Shown: positions 37,261-46,876, counted from the stretch's first letter. The stretch is 64,000 nt of DNA from Psychrobacter sp. MF31 (GCF_012847335.1 NZ_JABBDX010000002.1:354323-418322), one strand, 5' to 3'. Notes: generated from the letters alone by a model not told the origin. Made by a program: numbers and translations.

Positions 37261-38154
37261 ATGCTTGAGCTTCGTCATTTAAAAACGCTCACCGCGCTGC
37301 GGGCGCATGGCTCACTTGCCGCTGCTGCCGATGAGCTTCACGTGACCGCCTCTGCTGTGTCGCATCAGCTCAAAGAGCTTGAAAGCTATTATGATATCAG
37401 CCTTGTCAATCGCCGAAGCCGACCGCTGACTTTTACGCCTGCCGGAAAAGCGGTTCTTGCGCTTGCCGACAACATTTTACCGCAAGTCACGCGAACCAAA
37501 ACCAACCTTAAGCGCTTAGCTCACGGTCAAGCCGGACGGCTACGCTTAGCGTCAGAATGTCACAGCTGCTTTGATTGGCTCATGCCGATTTTAAACCGCT
37601 ATCGGCGCGATTGGGCAGATGTAGAGCTTGATTTTGCGACCGGATTTGAGCCTGAACCGCACCATTTGTTGATGGAAGGCGATATTGATTTGCTCATCAC
37701 TACGAGTAATTTGCCGATTGCAGGCATCAGCTATCAGCCATTATTTGAGTACGAAAGCCGATTGGTGATCTCACCTACGCACGAATTGGCAAATCTTACG
37801 ACGATTTCACCGACGGATTTGGTTAATGAAGTGCTCATTGCCTATCCGGTTGAAGCTAAGCGCTTGGACATCATTGCCAATTTTATGACGCCTGCTAATT
37901 CAAGCTTTGCTAACATCCGAACCACCGAGCTTACTGCCATGTTGATCCAATTGGTAGCAAGTGAGCGCGGGGTGGCAGCGCTTCCTGATTGGGTCGTTGC
38001 CGATTATGAAAAAAAAGGTTGGGTGGTGTCAAGACCGCTTGGCAGCGGCGTTTATTGCCAGCTTTATGCAGCGACGCGATCCACAAGCCAAAATTTAGCT
38101 TATGTTCAAGGGTTTTTAGCGCTGCTTGATAATTTGGTCAAACCAGTAATTTAA
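37261..38154 (+). CDS. metR: LysR-type regulator MetR
   Basis: A LysR-family protein of 297 residues counted from the ATG at 37261, whose product begins MLELRHLKTL, matching the E. coli MetR start; in-frame ATGs at 37240 and 37249 are possible. The helix-turn-helix SLAAAADELHVTASAVSHQLKELE is at the N-terminus. The MetR hallmark LRLASECHSCFDWL begins the effector domain, and RGVAALPDWVV is also conserved. MetR senses homocysteine and activates methionine synthesis genes. Its usual partner metE is not next to it here. Confidence 0.87.
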   Translation: MLELRHLKTLTALRAHGSLAAAADELHVTASAVSHQLKELESYYDISLVNRRSRPLTFTPAGKAVLALADNILPQVTRTKTNLKRLAHGQAGRLRLASECHSCFDWLMPILNRYRRDWADVELDFATGFEPEPHHLLMEGDIDLLITTSNLPIAGISYQPLFEYESRLVISPTHELANLTTISPTDLVNEVLIAYPVEAKRLDIIANFMTPANSSFANIRTTELTAMLIQLVASERGVAALPDWVVADYEKKGWVVSRPLGSGVYCQLYAATRSTSQNLAYVQGFLALLDNLVKPVI

Positions 38155-38209
38155 AAAGCTGTCGTTTAAAAATGATTCGGTTAAAAATAATTGGCGTTTA
38201 AATCGGCAA

Positions 38210-38590
38210 TTAGCTTAAATTTAGTGCCATTTTTATCGTATAAAAGCCAATGGCGGTAGCAAGCAACGTCAAGCCAACATGAAGCGCCACTAGTAACAAT
38301 CCGGCAAGCACTCTGCCATCATTTATTAGTGAAAAAACTTCCGCGCTAAAGGTGCTAAACGTCGTCAAGCCACCCAAAAATCCCGTGATGACCATTAATT
38401 TGAGGTTCGGCGATAAATTGGCGCCAAACTGCTCAAACCAAAGAATCGCGCCGCCAATCAATAGCCCGCCTAAAATATTGGCAAAGAGCGTCCCAAACGG
38501 AATCCAATCATGAAGCAAATTAAATCGGGATAACCAAGCGCGAAGACACGCCCCAAATGCTGCGCCAAGACCGATTGCAAGCCATTGCAT
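38210..38590 (-). CDS. crcB: Fluoride exporter CrcB/FluC
   Basis: A 126-residue membrane protein with four helices. [14 protein letters not shown] and [16 protein letters not shown] are the family motifs for the dual-topology fluoride channel. It starts 31 bases after tsaD on the same strand with an AAGGA site. No fluoride riboswitch fits in that gap. Confidence 0.95.
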   Translation of the reverse strand: MQWLAIGLGAAFGACLRAWLSRFNLLHDWIPFGTLFANILGGLLIGGAILWFEQFGANLSPNLKLMVITGFLGGLTTFSTFSAEVFSLINDGRVLAGLLLVALHVGLTLLATAIGFYTIKMALNLS

Positions 38591-38621
38591 GATACTGTCC
38601 TTGATAGTTTAACCTTGATGT

Positions 38622-39665
38622 TTAGTCATGAATCGCTGGCAGCTCACTCATTGACCAGCGCGGGACACAAGTGACCGCCAACTCATCGGTTTGACCGGCA
38701 TTTAAGCGCTGGAATCCAGCAAACGCAATCATCGCGCCATTATCGGTGCAAAGCTCAGGCGGCGCATAAAAAACTTGAGCGCCGATTTTAGCAAGCGCCG
38801 CTTCAAGCGATCGGCGAAGTTCGGTATTGGCGCTGACGCCGCCGGCAATCACCAGGCGCTTCATGTTCACCTGCTTTAGGGCTTTCACGCATTTTTTGAC
38901 TAAGGTATCAACAACGGCATGTTGAAAGCTTGCCGCGATATCGGCGCGAACTTGCGGATTATCTTGGCTGCCCTCGGTATCTTTAATCAGATTGTGAACT
39001 GCTGTTTTCATCCCGCTAAAGGAAAAATCAAGACCCCGATGCAGCATGGGTCTTGGCAACTCAAACGCGTTTGGATTGCCGTTTTCAGCAAGTTTGGCAA
39101 TATTCGGACCTCCAGGATACGGCAAATTGAGCATTTTAGCGGCTTTATCAAAGCACTCGCCTGCGGCATCATCAATCGATTCGCCCAAAATTTCGTATTC
39201 GCCAACACCAAACGCGGCAATCAGCTGTGTATGACCGCCCGACACGAGCAAGGACACAAATGGAAACTGTGGCGGATGTTGACTCATGAGCGGCGCCAAT
39301 AAATGACCTTCCATATGATGAATGCCAATTGCCGGAATGCCAAGACCAAACGCAAGGCTGCGACCAAACAGCGCGCCAGTCATTAGCGCGCCAATTAAGC
39401 CTGGACCTTTGGTATAGGCAATGGCATCAATGTCGCTTTTGGTCAGGTTGCACTGATCGAGCAACTCATTAAATAAAGGCACCAACTTTCGGATATGATC
39501 GCGGCTGGCAAGCTCAGGAACCACGCCACCATAAAGCGCGTGAAGCTCAATTTGCGAATACAGCACTTGACCGATCAGACCTTGATTAGCGCCTGCTATC
39601 TCATCGCTATCAAAAATCGCCAGTCCCGTCTCATCACACGACGTCTCTAAGCCCAATACTTTCAT
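38622..39665 (-). CDS. tsaD: tRNA N6-threonylcarbamoyladenosine synthase subunit TsaD
   Basis: A 347-residue ASKHA-fold protein that transfers threonylcarbamoyl to A37 of tRNAs reading ANN codons. The N-terminal [13 protein letters not shown], the metal-binding [10 protein letters not shown], the SGGHTQL motif and the C-terminal [12 protein letters not shown] are all present. It is the usual length. It is followed by crcB; rpsU lies 1.8 kb away rather than adjacent as in E. coli. Confidence 0.97.
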   Translation of the reverse strand: MKVLGLETSCDETGLAIFDSDEIAGANQGLIGQVLYSQIELHALYGGVVPELASRDHIRKLVPLFNELLDQCNLTKSDIDAIAYTKGPGLIGALMTGALFGRSLAFGLGIPAIGIHHMEGHLLAPLMSQHPPQFPFVSLLVSGGHTQLIAAFGVGEYEILGESIDDAAGECFDKAAKMLNLPYPGGPNIAKLAENGNPNAFELPRPMLHRGLDFSFSGMKTAVHNLIKDTEGSQDNPQVRADIAASFQHAVVDTLVKKCVKALKQVNMKRLVIAGGVSANTELRRSLEAALAKIGAQVFYAPPELCTDNGAMIAFAGFQRLNAGQTDELAVTCVPRWSMSELPAIHD

Positions 39666-39698
39666 GATTCTGCCTTGCCTAAATGATCATCAGATAAA

Positions 39699-39730
39699 AA
39701 AACCGCCATTATGAACCACAATGGCGGCAA
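39699..39730 (-). terminator. Terminator of the cytochrome c lipoprotein gene
   Basis: AATGGCGG... stem: CCGCCATT (39703-39710) pairs with AATGGCGG (39720-39727), followed on the minus strand by seven T. Confidence 0.85.
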
Positions 39731-39756
39731 TTTACATCAATTTCAATTGTTAATGA

Positions 39757-40290
39757 TTAACTGGCAGCGCCAACCATGTAATCAACTGCCGCGTGAACTT
39801 CGGCTTCAGAAACGCCGTTGGCAGCTTGAGCTGGCATTTGATTAAAGCCTTTAGAGGCATGCTCATATAAGGTGTCTTTGCCTTTTGCAATGTGCGGCGC
39901 CCAAGCCGTTTTGTCACCAAATTTTGGTGCGTTTAACAATCCTGACTCATGACAAGCTTTGCACTGCTTTTGATATAATTTTTCGCCAGTATCTGCGGCA
40001 AGTACCACCTCAGCGTCTGCATTTTCAGTGGTGGCTTCAGCAGTTTCTTCAGCTGGCGTTTCGGTTTCAGCAGGGGCTTCAGTTTCTGCAGCTGGCACCT
40101 CGACAGGAGCTTCAGCAGGCGCTTCTTCCACAACCGCCGGCTCATCAACAACGACAGTTTCAGTTTCAACAGGGGCTTCTTCTGCTTTTTTATCGCTACA
40201 AGCGCTCAGCCCGATGGCAGCGCCCAATAAAATAGCTGCCGCGCTCATGGTTTTTAATTGAGCTATGCTCAAATTACGAGGGATCGTCAT
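39757..40290 (-). CDS. Lipoprotein cytochrome c (c5-like) with long acidic Ala/Pro/Glu linker
   Basis: A 177-residue protein. The signal peptide ends in a lipobox LSAC with Cys31. Residues 36-92 are a Pro/Ala/Glu/Thr/Val linker. The haem domain follows: CKACH (Cys110, Cys113, His114) and the likely distal ligand Met152 in NQMPA. The fold fits the small cytochrome c5/class I type, tethered to the membrane by a flexible arm. It probably passes electrons in the periplasm. AAGGA 8 bases upstream supports the ATG at 40290. Confidence 0.88.
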   Translation of the reverse strand: MTIPRNLSIAQLKTMSAAAILLGAAIGLSACSDKKAEEAPVETETVVVDEPAVVEEAPAEAPVEVPAAETEAPAETETPAEETAEATTENADAEVVLAADTGEKLYQKQCKACHESGLLNAPKFGDKTAWAPHIAKGKDTLYEHASKGFNQMPAQAANGVSEAEVHAAVDYMVGAAS

Positions 40291-40566
40291 TAGGTCATTC
40301 CTTTGCCAGTTAGGTAGAAGGTTTTAATTAAAAAATAGTTCAAAAAAGCTTAACAGTCATCACCAGTCAACAGACCAATCAGTAGCACTTAGCCAAATCT
40401 AAGCGTCAACAAAAAGGGCGGTTCAGGCAATGATAAACAGGAAGGGTCAAATCAACATCAAAGAATCAAACCAACTAAGACCATCAGCAAGCCAAACTAT
40501 ATTGACTTGCCGACGCTTTAAAACAATAGAACCTCAAAAAATAAAAAGTCAGAATTGGCTTTAATA

Positions 40567-41043
40567 TTATTTAGAAGTTGGCGCAGTATGGGCTTCTTCA
40601 GTCGTCGTATCAGTTGATCCCGCCGCCGCAGGATCCATACCAGAGGCGTCTCCAGTGCTAGCGTCCGCCGAATCTGCCGCGCCATTAGCTTTGGCTTTAC
40701 CATCTGCACTCACAACCTCAGATGTTTCAGCGCTATCGCCAGTGGCAGCAGCATCGCCAGAAGCTTCGGCGGTATCTGTTGCAGCAGCAGGCGCTGATTG
40801 CTCAAATCCCATATCTTCTGCCGCGGGCGCATTGGCATGAGCAATTTCTTCAGCTTCATTAACGCGGTCAACGGCTTTGACTTCACCAGACTCAGCTTCA
40901 GCGGCGTCTTTTTGTTGGTTACAAGCGCTAAGTCCCAAACTTGCTACCAAAAGCGCTGTCAATAATGCGGTCGCTTTTTTTGCCGATCCCAATTGCGATT
41001 TGGCGGCGGTTTGACCTGCGAAATGATCTACCAATTTTTTCAT
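40567..41043 (-). CDS. Low-complexity acidic lipoprotein, function unknown
   Basis: A 158-residue lipoprotein starting at the ATG at 41043, which has GAGGG 9 bases upstream; the frame runs further 5' but that part shows no coding character. The signal ends in LSAC, so the mature protein is lipidated. The rest is an Ala/Asp/Glu/Ser/Thr-rich chain with no cysteine pair or haem motif. I do not recognise a family. It lies directly upstream of the cytochrome lipoprotein gene, on the same strand, with a 276-base gap. Confidence 0.75.
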   Translation of the reverse strand: MKKLVDHFAGQTAAKSQLGSAKKATALLTALLVASLGLSACNQQKDAAEAESGEVKAVDRVNEAEEIAHANAPAAEDMGFEQSAPAAATDTAEASGDAAATGDSAETSEVVSADGKAKANGAADSADASTGDASGMDPAAAGSTDTTTEEAHTAPTSK

Positions 41044-41486
41044 CAACGCACCCTCAAGCTGAGCTAATTTTGATTTTAAATGACCAAGTTGATGGTCATC
41101 TTTGATGGATTCTTGCCTTTTGTTATGGTCAGTTGAATTTACTGCCGCAACATGATCTCTTAAGCAAAAATTATCATAGCATAAACGATTGCCCAATCGA
41201 TATAAGCGATTTGATTTTTTTATAGCGAAATATTATCAATAATTCAATAAACTTAACTTTCTCACAAAATTGCCATTGAACTTTGGCGAAAAGCTTAAAT
41301 CAATATCCGATTTTTCTCAAAAGACTTTGACTTTCTTCATAATTTTGATTAAAATACTCGCCCTTACTTCTACCTGAAGCAAGCTTATTCAAGTTTGAGC
41401 TGATGACTGCAATGATTGAGAGGTTGCAGCTAACTACTACTATACAGCCAAGCTTAGTCACCCTCTCATCACTTTAAGGAGTCTTC
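41044..41486. other. Divergent region between lipoprotein gene and rpsU
   Basis: It holds the rpsU promoter at 41327-41355 and a leader of about 125 bases before rpsU that could carry regulation. On the lipoprotein side no clear promoter was seen. Confidence 0.5.
41327..41355 (+). promoter_or_regulatory. Sigma-70 promoter of rpsU
   Basis: TTGACT at 41327-41332 and TAAAAT at 41350-41355 with a 17-base spacer. Confidence 0.72.
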
Positions 41487-41702
41487 ATGCCTGCAGTTAA
41501 GGTTAAAGAAAACGAACCCGTTGATATCGCTATCCGCCGCTTCAAGCGCGCTTGTGAAAAAGCGGGCGTCTTATCTGACGTTCGTAAGCGCGAGTTTTAT
41601 GAAAAGCCAACTCAAGAGCGTAAGCGTAAAAAAGCCGCTGCGGTTAAGCGTTATAAGAAAAAACTTCAGCGTGAAACTATCCGCACCACTCGCAACTACT
41701 AA
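41487..41702 (+). CDS. rpsU: 30S ribosomal protein S21
   Basis: A 71-residue, very basic protein matching S21 along its whole length ([29 protein letters not shown] ... [13 protein letters not shown]-like C-terminus). It helps the small subunit bind mRNA at initiation. AAGGAG precedes the ATG. It is followed by a terminator and then yqeY, an order common in gammaproteobacteria before dnaG-rpoD, which are not present here. Confidence 0.98.
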   Translation: MPAVKVKENEPVDIAIRRFKRACEKAGVLSDVRKREFYEKPTQERKRKKAAAVKRYKKKLQRETIRTTRNY

Positions 41703-41752
41703 TTTTTGATTAGAAGTTGGCAAAGGCTTAAAATTTAAGCCACTGCGGAACT

Positions 41753-41790
41753 AGCGCCACTGTTATCGGATGATACGGTGGCGTTTTTTA
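41753..41790 (+). terminator. Terminator downstream of rpsU
   Basis: CGCCAC (41755-41760) pairs with GTGGCG (41778-41783), with inner pairing ATC/GAT, then six T. Confidence 0.82.
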
Positions 41791-41882
41791 TGCTAAACTT
41801 TTTGTCATTATGGACAATACTACAGTTTCAGCAAGCAAATTTTAAAAACTAACCCTTCATATTAACGGATAATAAGGAAAAA

Positions 41883-42335
41883 ATGATGAGTTCGCTAAAG
41901 CAAACGTTAACGGATAATGTCAAAACGTCGATGAAAGCTCATGATTTAGAGCGGGTCAAAGTGCTTCGCAATGTTCAAGCGGTCATCAAACAAATCGAAA
42001 TCGACCGTCAAACTGAGCTTGATGATGCCGGCGTCATTGAACTACTACAAAAACAGCTCAAACAGCGCCAAGAGTCATTAACCATTTTTACTGAAAACGG
42101 TCGCGAGGATTTGGCAAAAAAAGAGCAGTTTGAAATTGATATCATCAACGAGTTTATGCCCTCACAAATGAGTGATGATGAGCTTGCGGCAATGGTCAAT
42201 GAAGAAATCCAATCGCAAAACGCCACCTCAATGCGCGATATGGGCGCGGTGATGGGCGCGCTTAAAGTTAAAACGGCAGGACGCGCTGATCCTGCATTGA
42301 TTTCAACCTTGGTCAAACAAGCACTTCAAGGCTAA
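41883..42335 (+). CDS. yqeY: GatB/YqeY domain protein
   Basis: A 150-residue protein of the YqeY family, which resembles the tRNA-binding tail of the amidotransferase subunit GatB. LKQTLTDNVKTSMKAHDLERVKVLRNVQAVIKQ, the middle AEFEIDIINEFMPSQMSDDEL-like segment and the C-terminal MGAVMGALKVKTAGRADPALIS are typical. The exact role is not known. AAGGA precedes two adjacent ATG codons; the first is used. Confidence 0.92.
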   Translation: MMSSLKQTLTDNVKTSMKAHDLERVKVLRNVQAVIKQIEIDRQTELDDAGVIELLQKQLKQRQESLTIFTENGREDLAKKEQFEIDIINEFMPSQMSDDELAAMVNEEIQSQNATSMRDMGAVMGALKVKTAGRADPALISTLVKQALQG

Positions 42336-42405
42336 TTAAGCCTTTGATTTTAATCAGTTAATAAAATCGCGCGACCACTCAAAATTACTACCTAAAAACT
42401 ACCGC

Positions 42406-44010
42406 CTAAGGCTTAAAGTCTTTGGCGGTTTTTACGTTGTCGATCTCACTTTTGATATTGGCTTGCAGCGCGGTTCGGCTCGCCTTGGTTAAGTTTTGGG
42501 TGAGGCTTTTTGCTTGCTCAAGTGAGGTCAGCGCCGCCTCATAGCGACCGCTCCAAAGCTCATCCATGCTGCGGTAACGAAGGGCATTGATAGTGGCGAT
42601 ATTGGCTTGCAGTTTGTCGGTGGCTTTTTTAGCTAAAAATTCATTGGCGCGGGACAGCGCTTGCCAAGCGGCGCGGTCGCTTGGGTTTTGAGTCACCAGC
42701 GGCTTTAATAACAATTGGGCTTGTTCGGGCTGATTGTTCTGAATCAACGCTTTTGCCAAATAAAGGCGCAAATCGCGGCGTTCAGGATAAAGCGCTTGCT
42801 GATCGGCTAACAGCTTTGCCGCTTTTGACCATTGCTGCTGCTCCATAAACAGCTGACTTTCGGTGATTGTCAGTAGCGGCTCAAGGGCTTGGCGATCGAT
42901 TCCCGACCGCGATTTTAGCTCGTTTAAGGTGGCATGCGCTTCAGAAAATCGTTGCTGACGACCGAGCCATTCGACCAAGGCTAGCGCCGCTCCTAAGCTT
43001 GATTTAGCCGCACTGGTGAGTGCTGATTGGGTCGCATGATTTCCCATTACCTGAACCCGCCATGTTAATAAATCAAACAGCGCTTGATGGCGTTTTTGCT
43101 GCGTCAAAGACAATACAGGATACTGCTGAGCTCGGCTTTGGGCATCGCTCAAACGCTCATTACTTAACGGATGCGAGCGCACAAAGCTTGGCAAAAAGCG
43201 GTATTCTGCTTGATTAAGTAAACTTTGCTGATTCATCGTCGCAAAAAATCTGGGCATGGCGCGCGCATCAAAGCCTGCTTGGTTCATGATTTGCATGCCA
43301 ATGCGATCCGCTTCGCGCTCATGACTGCGGCTAAATGCCATGCTACTATTCATGGCGGCCGTTTGGCTTCCCATCATGACGGCAGCGGCGGCATCACCAT
43401 CGATACTTGACGCTGCAATTGCTGCAAGCATCCCACCCACTTGCATGAGCAACGCCTGCTTTTTTTCAGTCCTACTGTGCTCATAGTGGCGCTGACTGAT
43501 ATGAGCAACCTCATGGGCAACCACGCTTGCCAGCTCATCCATGCTGCTTGCCGCCAAAATCGTCCCGCTATTAATGCCAATCACGCCGCCTGGCGCGGCA
43601 AACGCGTTGATGCTCGGGCTGTCCATAATCACCACATCAAGAAGCGCTTGCCGTCTTGCTTGCGCGTTGAGCCGCCACGTCATCGCCTTGATGGTTTCTT
43701 GAATCCACGGGTCGCTCAGCATTTTGGCGCCGCCGTTTATATTTTGAAGCGCCCATTCGCCAAGCTGCTTATTTTTATATTGGTCGGCAAAGCTCACCCC
43801 TTGACCATCGATATTGGGCAAATTTAGCGTTTTGGTTTGCGGCATTGATGTTGAAAATGATGGCTGACTTCCCGACAAATAAGGCGTCTCAAACCTTGAG
43901 GGTTCTTGCGCTAAATTGCCAATCATGGGGGCTGAAAAGCTTAGCGAGCTTACCGCCAGCATACTCAACCCAAAAAAACCTGCCAAAATGCGCGGATTGT
44001 GACTGTTCAA
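42406..44010 (-). CDS. bepA: BepA-like M48 metalloprotease with TPR repeats
   Basis: A 534-residue periplasmic protein with a signal peptide (about 1-27). The zinc motif HEVAH is at 166-170, followed by the third ligand region SHEREADRIGM. The C-terminal half (about 300-520) is a set of TPR helices (LALVEWLGRQQRFSEAHATL, LYLAKALIQNNQPEQAQLLL). BepA refolds or degrades stalled outer-membrane proteins such as LptD. The catalytic residues are intact. It stands alone and faces away from the TusA-like gene. Confidence 0.9.
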   Translation of the reverse strand: MNSHNPRILAGFFGLSMLAVSSLSFSAPMIGNLAQEPSRFETPYLSGSQPSFSTSMPQTKTLNLPNIDGQGVSFADQYKNKQLGEWALQNINGGAKMLSDPWIQETIKAMTWRLNAQARRQALLDVVIMDSPSINAFAAPGGVIGINSGTILAASSMDELASVVAHEVAHISQRHYEHSRTEKKQALLMQVGGMLAAIAASSIDGDAAAAVMMGSQTAAMNSSMAFSRSHEREADRIGMQIMNQAGFDARAMPRFFATMNQQSLLNQAEYRFLPSFVRSHPLSNERLSDAQSRAQQYPVLSLTQQKRHQALFDLLTWRVQVMGNHATQSALTSAAKSSLGAALALVEWLGRQQRFSEAHATLNELKSRSGIDRQALEPLLTITESQLFMEQQQWSKAAKLLADQQALYPERRDLRLYLAKALIQNNQPEQAQLLLKPLVTQNPSDRAAWQALSRANEFLAKKATDKLQANIATINALRYRSMDELWSGRYEAALTSLEQAKSLTQNLTKASRTALQANIKSEIDNVKTAKDFKP

Positions 44011-44215
44011 TACGTTACCCTAACCTTTGCCAGCTTGCCAACATGGAGCTCTTACAGCGGATTGTGCTATTATTTTTGATAGTAAAAGCTTGCGTGAGCG
44101 TCGTCAACTGCTGGCTGAATTTGGCTACTAATCCCTTGATTTGCGTGACTTTTGTGCAACATTGTTGGGATTTTTGCTGATCGTTATTTTCTATTTTACT
44201 AAAAAAGGAATTTTC

Positions 44216-44605
44216 ATGTCGCAAGATATTACCCATCATCCAAAGATTGCTATGGCAGACAGTGTTTCAGAATCAAATCAAGCGCTGATTGAGGAGTTTA
44301 TAAACCAAATTCCTGAAGACAACTTAGCCGCGCTATCAACATCACCAATCACTATCTGCCAACTGGTCGATGGTCGGCGCTTGGTCTGCCCAATGCCTTT
44401 GCTAAAAACCAAAGTGGCACTTAGAACGGTTCCGCCTCACCAGTCGCTTTATGTCGTTGCCACCGACCCAAACTCGCAAGCAGACATTCGCGCCTTTTGC
44501 CAACACTCCCCTGAACTTGAGCTTCGTTTAGCCCAAGCTGAGCTGAAATCTACGCCAAGTGATACAATATTTCACTTCATCATTACCAAAACCGATAGCA
44601 ACTGA
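44216..44605 (+). CDS. TusA-family sulfurtransferase-like protein
   Basis: A 129-residue protein starting at the ATG at 44216, with AAAGGA 7 bases upstream. The C-terminal 75 residues form a TusA domain with the CPMP motif (LVDGRRLVCPMPLLKTKVAL), including the active cysteine. The first 50 residues are an acidic extension absent in E. coli TusA (81 residues). It may carry sulfur for tRNA thiolation or another pathway; the target cannot be stated. It precedes rpoH. Confidence 0.87.
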   Translation: MSQDITHHPKIAMADSVSESNQALIEEFINQIPEDNLAALSTSPITICQLVDGRRLVCPMPLLKTKVALRTVPPHQSLYVVATDPNSQADIRAFCQHSPELELRLAQAELKSTPSDTIFHFIITKTDSN

Positions 44606-44686
44606 TCAGCGCTATCTATTACAATAACCCTAAGATAATTTTCATCACCTTAATTGCTCAATTCCTTCAAATTAAAGGTCAATACC

Positions 44687-45988
44687 ATGGCGACGGACTC
44701 GGCGATGACAGCACAAAACCAAAAAAATAAGAAGCCCAATAAAAAAAATAATCGGCAATCACAAAGCCGAAATGATCCTATGACTAATCATTATGACGAC
44801 TTTGAAAGCGATGATTTCAGCGATGACATTGACGATAATCTCGATGATTTTGATGCATTAGATATCGATGAAGCAGACATTGAAAACATTGACGATCTTG
44901 ATATCGAAGACTTTGACGCTCATGAGTTAGAAGATGATTTGGATGATGACATTGATGATCGCTTAGACGATGAAACGGACAATTTTGTACCTAAAAAACC
45001 GCTTAAATCGTCCAAAGCCCAAAAAAACGCCGATCGAGAAGCGGCGCTCAAAGCGGCTGCCGAACGACCACCGTATGATGCCAGCACCTTTGAAGATACG
45101 CGAACGCGCGATTTAGTTCCTGCCATGCCAACGCATTTGTCCGCGCCCGGCGTCAATCTTGGCGCTTATATCAATACCGTTCATCAAATCCCAATTTTGA
45201 CACCAACGCAAGAGCAAGAGCTTGCCCACCGCTATTATGACGAAGGCGATGTGGAAGCCGCGCGATTGCTGGTCATGTCGCATTTGCGCTTTGTCATTCA
45301 CATTGCGCGCAGTTATTCAGGATATGGCTTGCCGCAAGCTGACTTAATTCAAGAAGGTAATTTGGGCTTGATGAAAGCAGTCAAGCGCTTTGATCCCAAC
45401 AAAGGCGTTCGCTTGGTGTCGTTTGCCGTTCATTGGATTAAAGCGGAAATTCACGAGTTTGTCATTCGCAACTGGCGAATTGTCAAAGTTGCTACCACCA
45501 AAGCGCATCGAAAGCTATTTTTTAACTTGCGAAGCCTTAAAAAAACCAACAATCAACTAACGATTGAAGAAGCTGATGCGATTGCCAAAGACTTAAACGT
45601 CACCCGAAAACAGGTTTTGGAAATGGAATCGCGGCTGACCTCTTATGACGCGTCATTTGAAACGCAATCAAGCGATGATGATGACGGTCGCTATGCCCCG
45701 CAGCTGTTTTTAGAAGATGGCGTTGATCCGGCGGAAATGGTTGAAGAGTCCGATTGGGAAGAAAATAACTCCTCGGCGCTTCTTGCTGCTATGGATACGC
45801 TTGATGACCGCGCTCGCGATATCGTTGAGCAGCGCTGGCTTACCGAGCAAAAGTCTACCTTGCATGAGCTTGCCGCCGTTTATTCCATCTCCGCTGAGCG
45901 TGTCCGGCAAATTGAAAAAAATGCTATGGATAAAATTCGTGATGCTATGACCATTGATAGCGTGATCCTTCCTGATGATATTCAGTAA
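44687..45988 (+). CDS. rpoH: Heat-shock sigma factor RpoH with long acidic N-terminal extension
   Basis: A 433-residue protein starting at the ATG at 44687, with AAAGGTC upstream (an ATG at 44654 adds 11 residues). The sigma-32 body begins near 153 (GVNLGAYINTVHQIPILTPTQEQELA). It contains the core-binding DLIQEGNLGLMKAVKRFDP, the RpoH box HRKLFFNLRS and the region-4 helix-turn-helix YSISAERVRQIEKNAM. E. coli RpoH is 284 residues. The additional 150 residues include a basic Lys/Asn-rich stretch (11-30) and a strongly acidic one (about 37-99), with many Asp. The frame is unbroken with an even base composition, so the extension appears to be real. Confidence 0.93.
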   Translation: MATDSAMTAQNQKNKKPNKKNNRQSQSRNDPMTNHYDDFESDDFSDDIDDNLDDFDALDIDEADIENIDDLDIEDFDAHELEDDLDDDIDDRLDDETDNFVPKKPLKSSKAQKNADREAALKAAAERPPYDASTFEDTRTRDLVPAMPTHLSAPGVNLGAYINTVHQIPILTPTQEQELAHRYYDEGDVEAARLLVMSHLRFVIHIARSYSGYGLPQADLIQEGNLGLMKAVKRFDPNKGVRLVSFAVHWIKAEIHEFVIRNWRIVKVATTKAHRKLFFNLRSLKKTNNQLTIEEADAIAKDLNVTRKQVLEMESRLTSYDASFETQSSDDDDGRYAPQLFLEDGVDPAEMVEESDWEENNSSALLAAMDTLDDRARDIVEQRWLTEQKSTLHELAAVYSISAERVRQIEKNAMDKIRDAMTIDSVILPDDIQ

Positions 45989-46020
45989 GCGTTGCTAAAA
46001 GTCAAAATTTAGGAGACATC

Positions 46021-46389
46021 ATGCTAAATTGGGTCAGTATTGCCGCAATCAACCTTGCCATTGCCGTCGGTCTTGGCGCGTTTGGCGCTCATGGGTTAAA
46101 GCGCGTTGCAAGCCCTGAACAGCTGGCGTGGTGGCAAACGGCAACGCTTTATTTTCTCATTCATGCGCTAGGGCTTTTGGTCGTTGCCATACTCATTAAA
46201 TTAAATTTTGCGACTAAAACCAGCGCTTGGCTGATTCAAATTGGCGTTATTATTTTTGCCGGCAGCTTATATTCAATGGCACTAGGCGCTCCAAAATGGT
46301 TTGGCGCGATTACCCCGATTGGTGGCGTGCTTATGATCTGCGGTTGGCTTTGGCTGGCTGTTAGCGCCGCTCGGTTATCTCAGCTTTAA
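46021..46389 (+). CDS. DUF423 family membrane protein
   Basis: A 122-residue protein with four hydrophobic helices and the family motif GLGAFGAHGLK. The segment PEQLAWWQTATLYFLIHALGLL is also typical of DUF423 (YgdD-like). Function is unknown. TTAGGAGACATC gives a good ribosome site 32 bases after rpoH, so it may share its transcript. Confidence 0.92.
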   Translation: MLNWVSIAAINLAIAVGLGAFGAHGLKRVASPEQLAWWQTATLYFLIHALGLLVVAILIKLNFATKTSAWLIQIGVIIFAGSLYSMALGAPKWFGAITPIGGVLMICGWLWLAVSAARLSQL

Positions 46390-46456
46390 GTTTAACTTGA
46401 TGCTACTATAGCGGCTGATTTGATCTAATCCCTTGATGATTCTAATGGAGAATTTT

Positions 46457-46657
46457 ATGAGTACCATTACGGTCAATGGTAAATTGCTGCAAACAACGCA
46501 CCAAACGGTTCAGTTAGTGATTAATGAGCTTGGGCTAAGCACAGGACGATTTGCGGTAGAAGTAAATGGCGAAATCGTTCCAAAAAGCGAGCTTCCCAAT
46601 ATTAACATCACTGAAGGCATGGCAATTGAAGTCGTTCAAGCAGTAGGTGGCGGTTAA
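46457..46657 (+). CDS. thiS: Sulfur carrier protein ThiS
   Basis: A 66-residue ubiquitin-like protein ending in the required Gly-Gly (VVQAVGGG). Its C-terminus is made into a thiocarboxylate that gives sulfur to ThiG. The start is the ATG at 46457 with GGAG upstream; a TTG at 46433 is in frame. The acceptor thiG lies far away at 24100. Confidence 0.95.
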   Translation: MSTITVNGKLLQTTHQTVQLVINELGLSTGRFAVEVNGEIVPKSELPNINITEGMAIEVVQAVGGG

Positions 46658-46675
46658 TAATCTTTATCTAACAAT

Positions 46676-46708
46676 AAAAAGCCCTCAATATAAAGTTGAG
46701 GGCTTTTT
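46676..46708. terminator. Bidirectional terminator between thiS and hpf
   Basis: A 13-bp stem of the form AAAAAGCCCTCAA with a 7-base loop, A-rich before and T-rich after. Confidence 0.92.
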
Positions 46709-46876
46709 ATTACTTCAGTCATTTATTTTCATATTAAGTTACAGTCTTTTTCTTATTATGTTTTTTATTATTATTTTAAGCAGCTACCTAATCCTAATAA
46801 ATGACTTTTAACATTTTTTAATATTATAATTTTCCTTTTATTTATTACTATTTTTTATGCTAGTGACGATATTAGA

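Noticed and set aside
38591-38621. Possible fluoride riboswitch before crcB
   Set aside because: Only 31 bases separate tsaD and crcB, too short for the aptamer.
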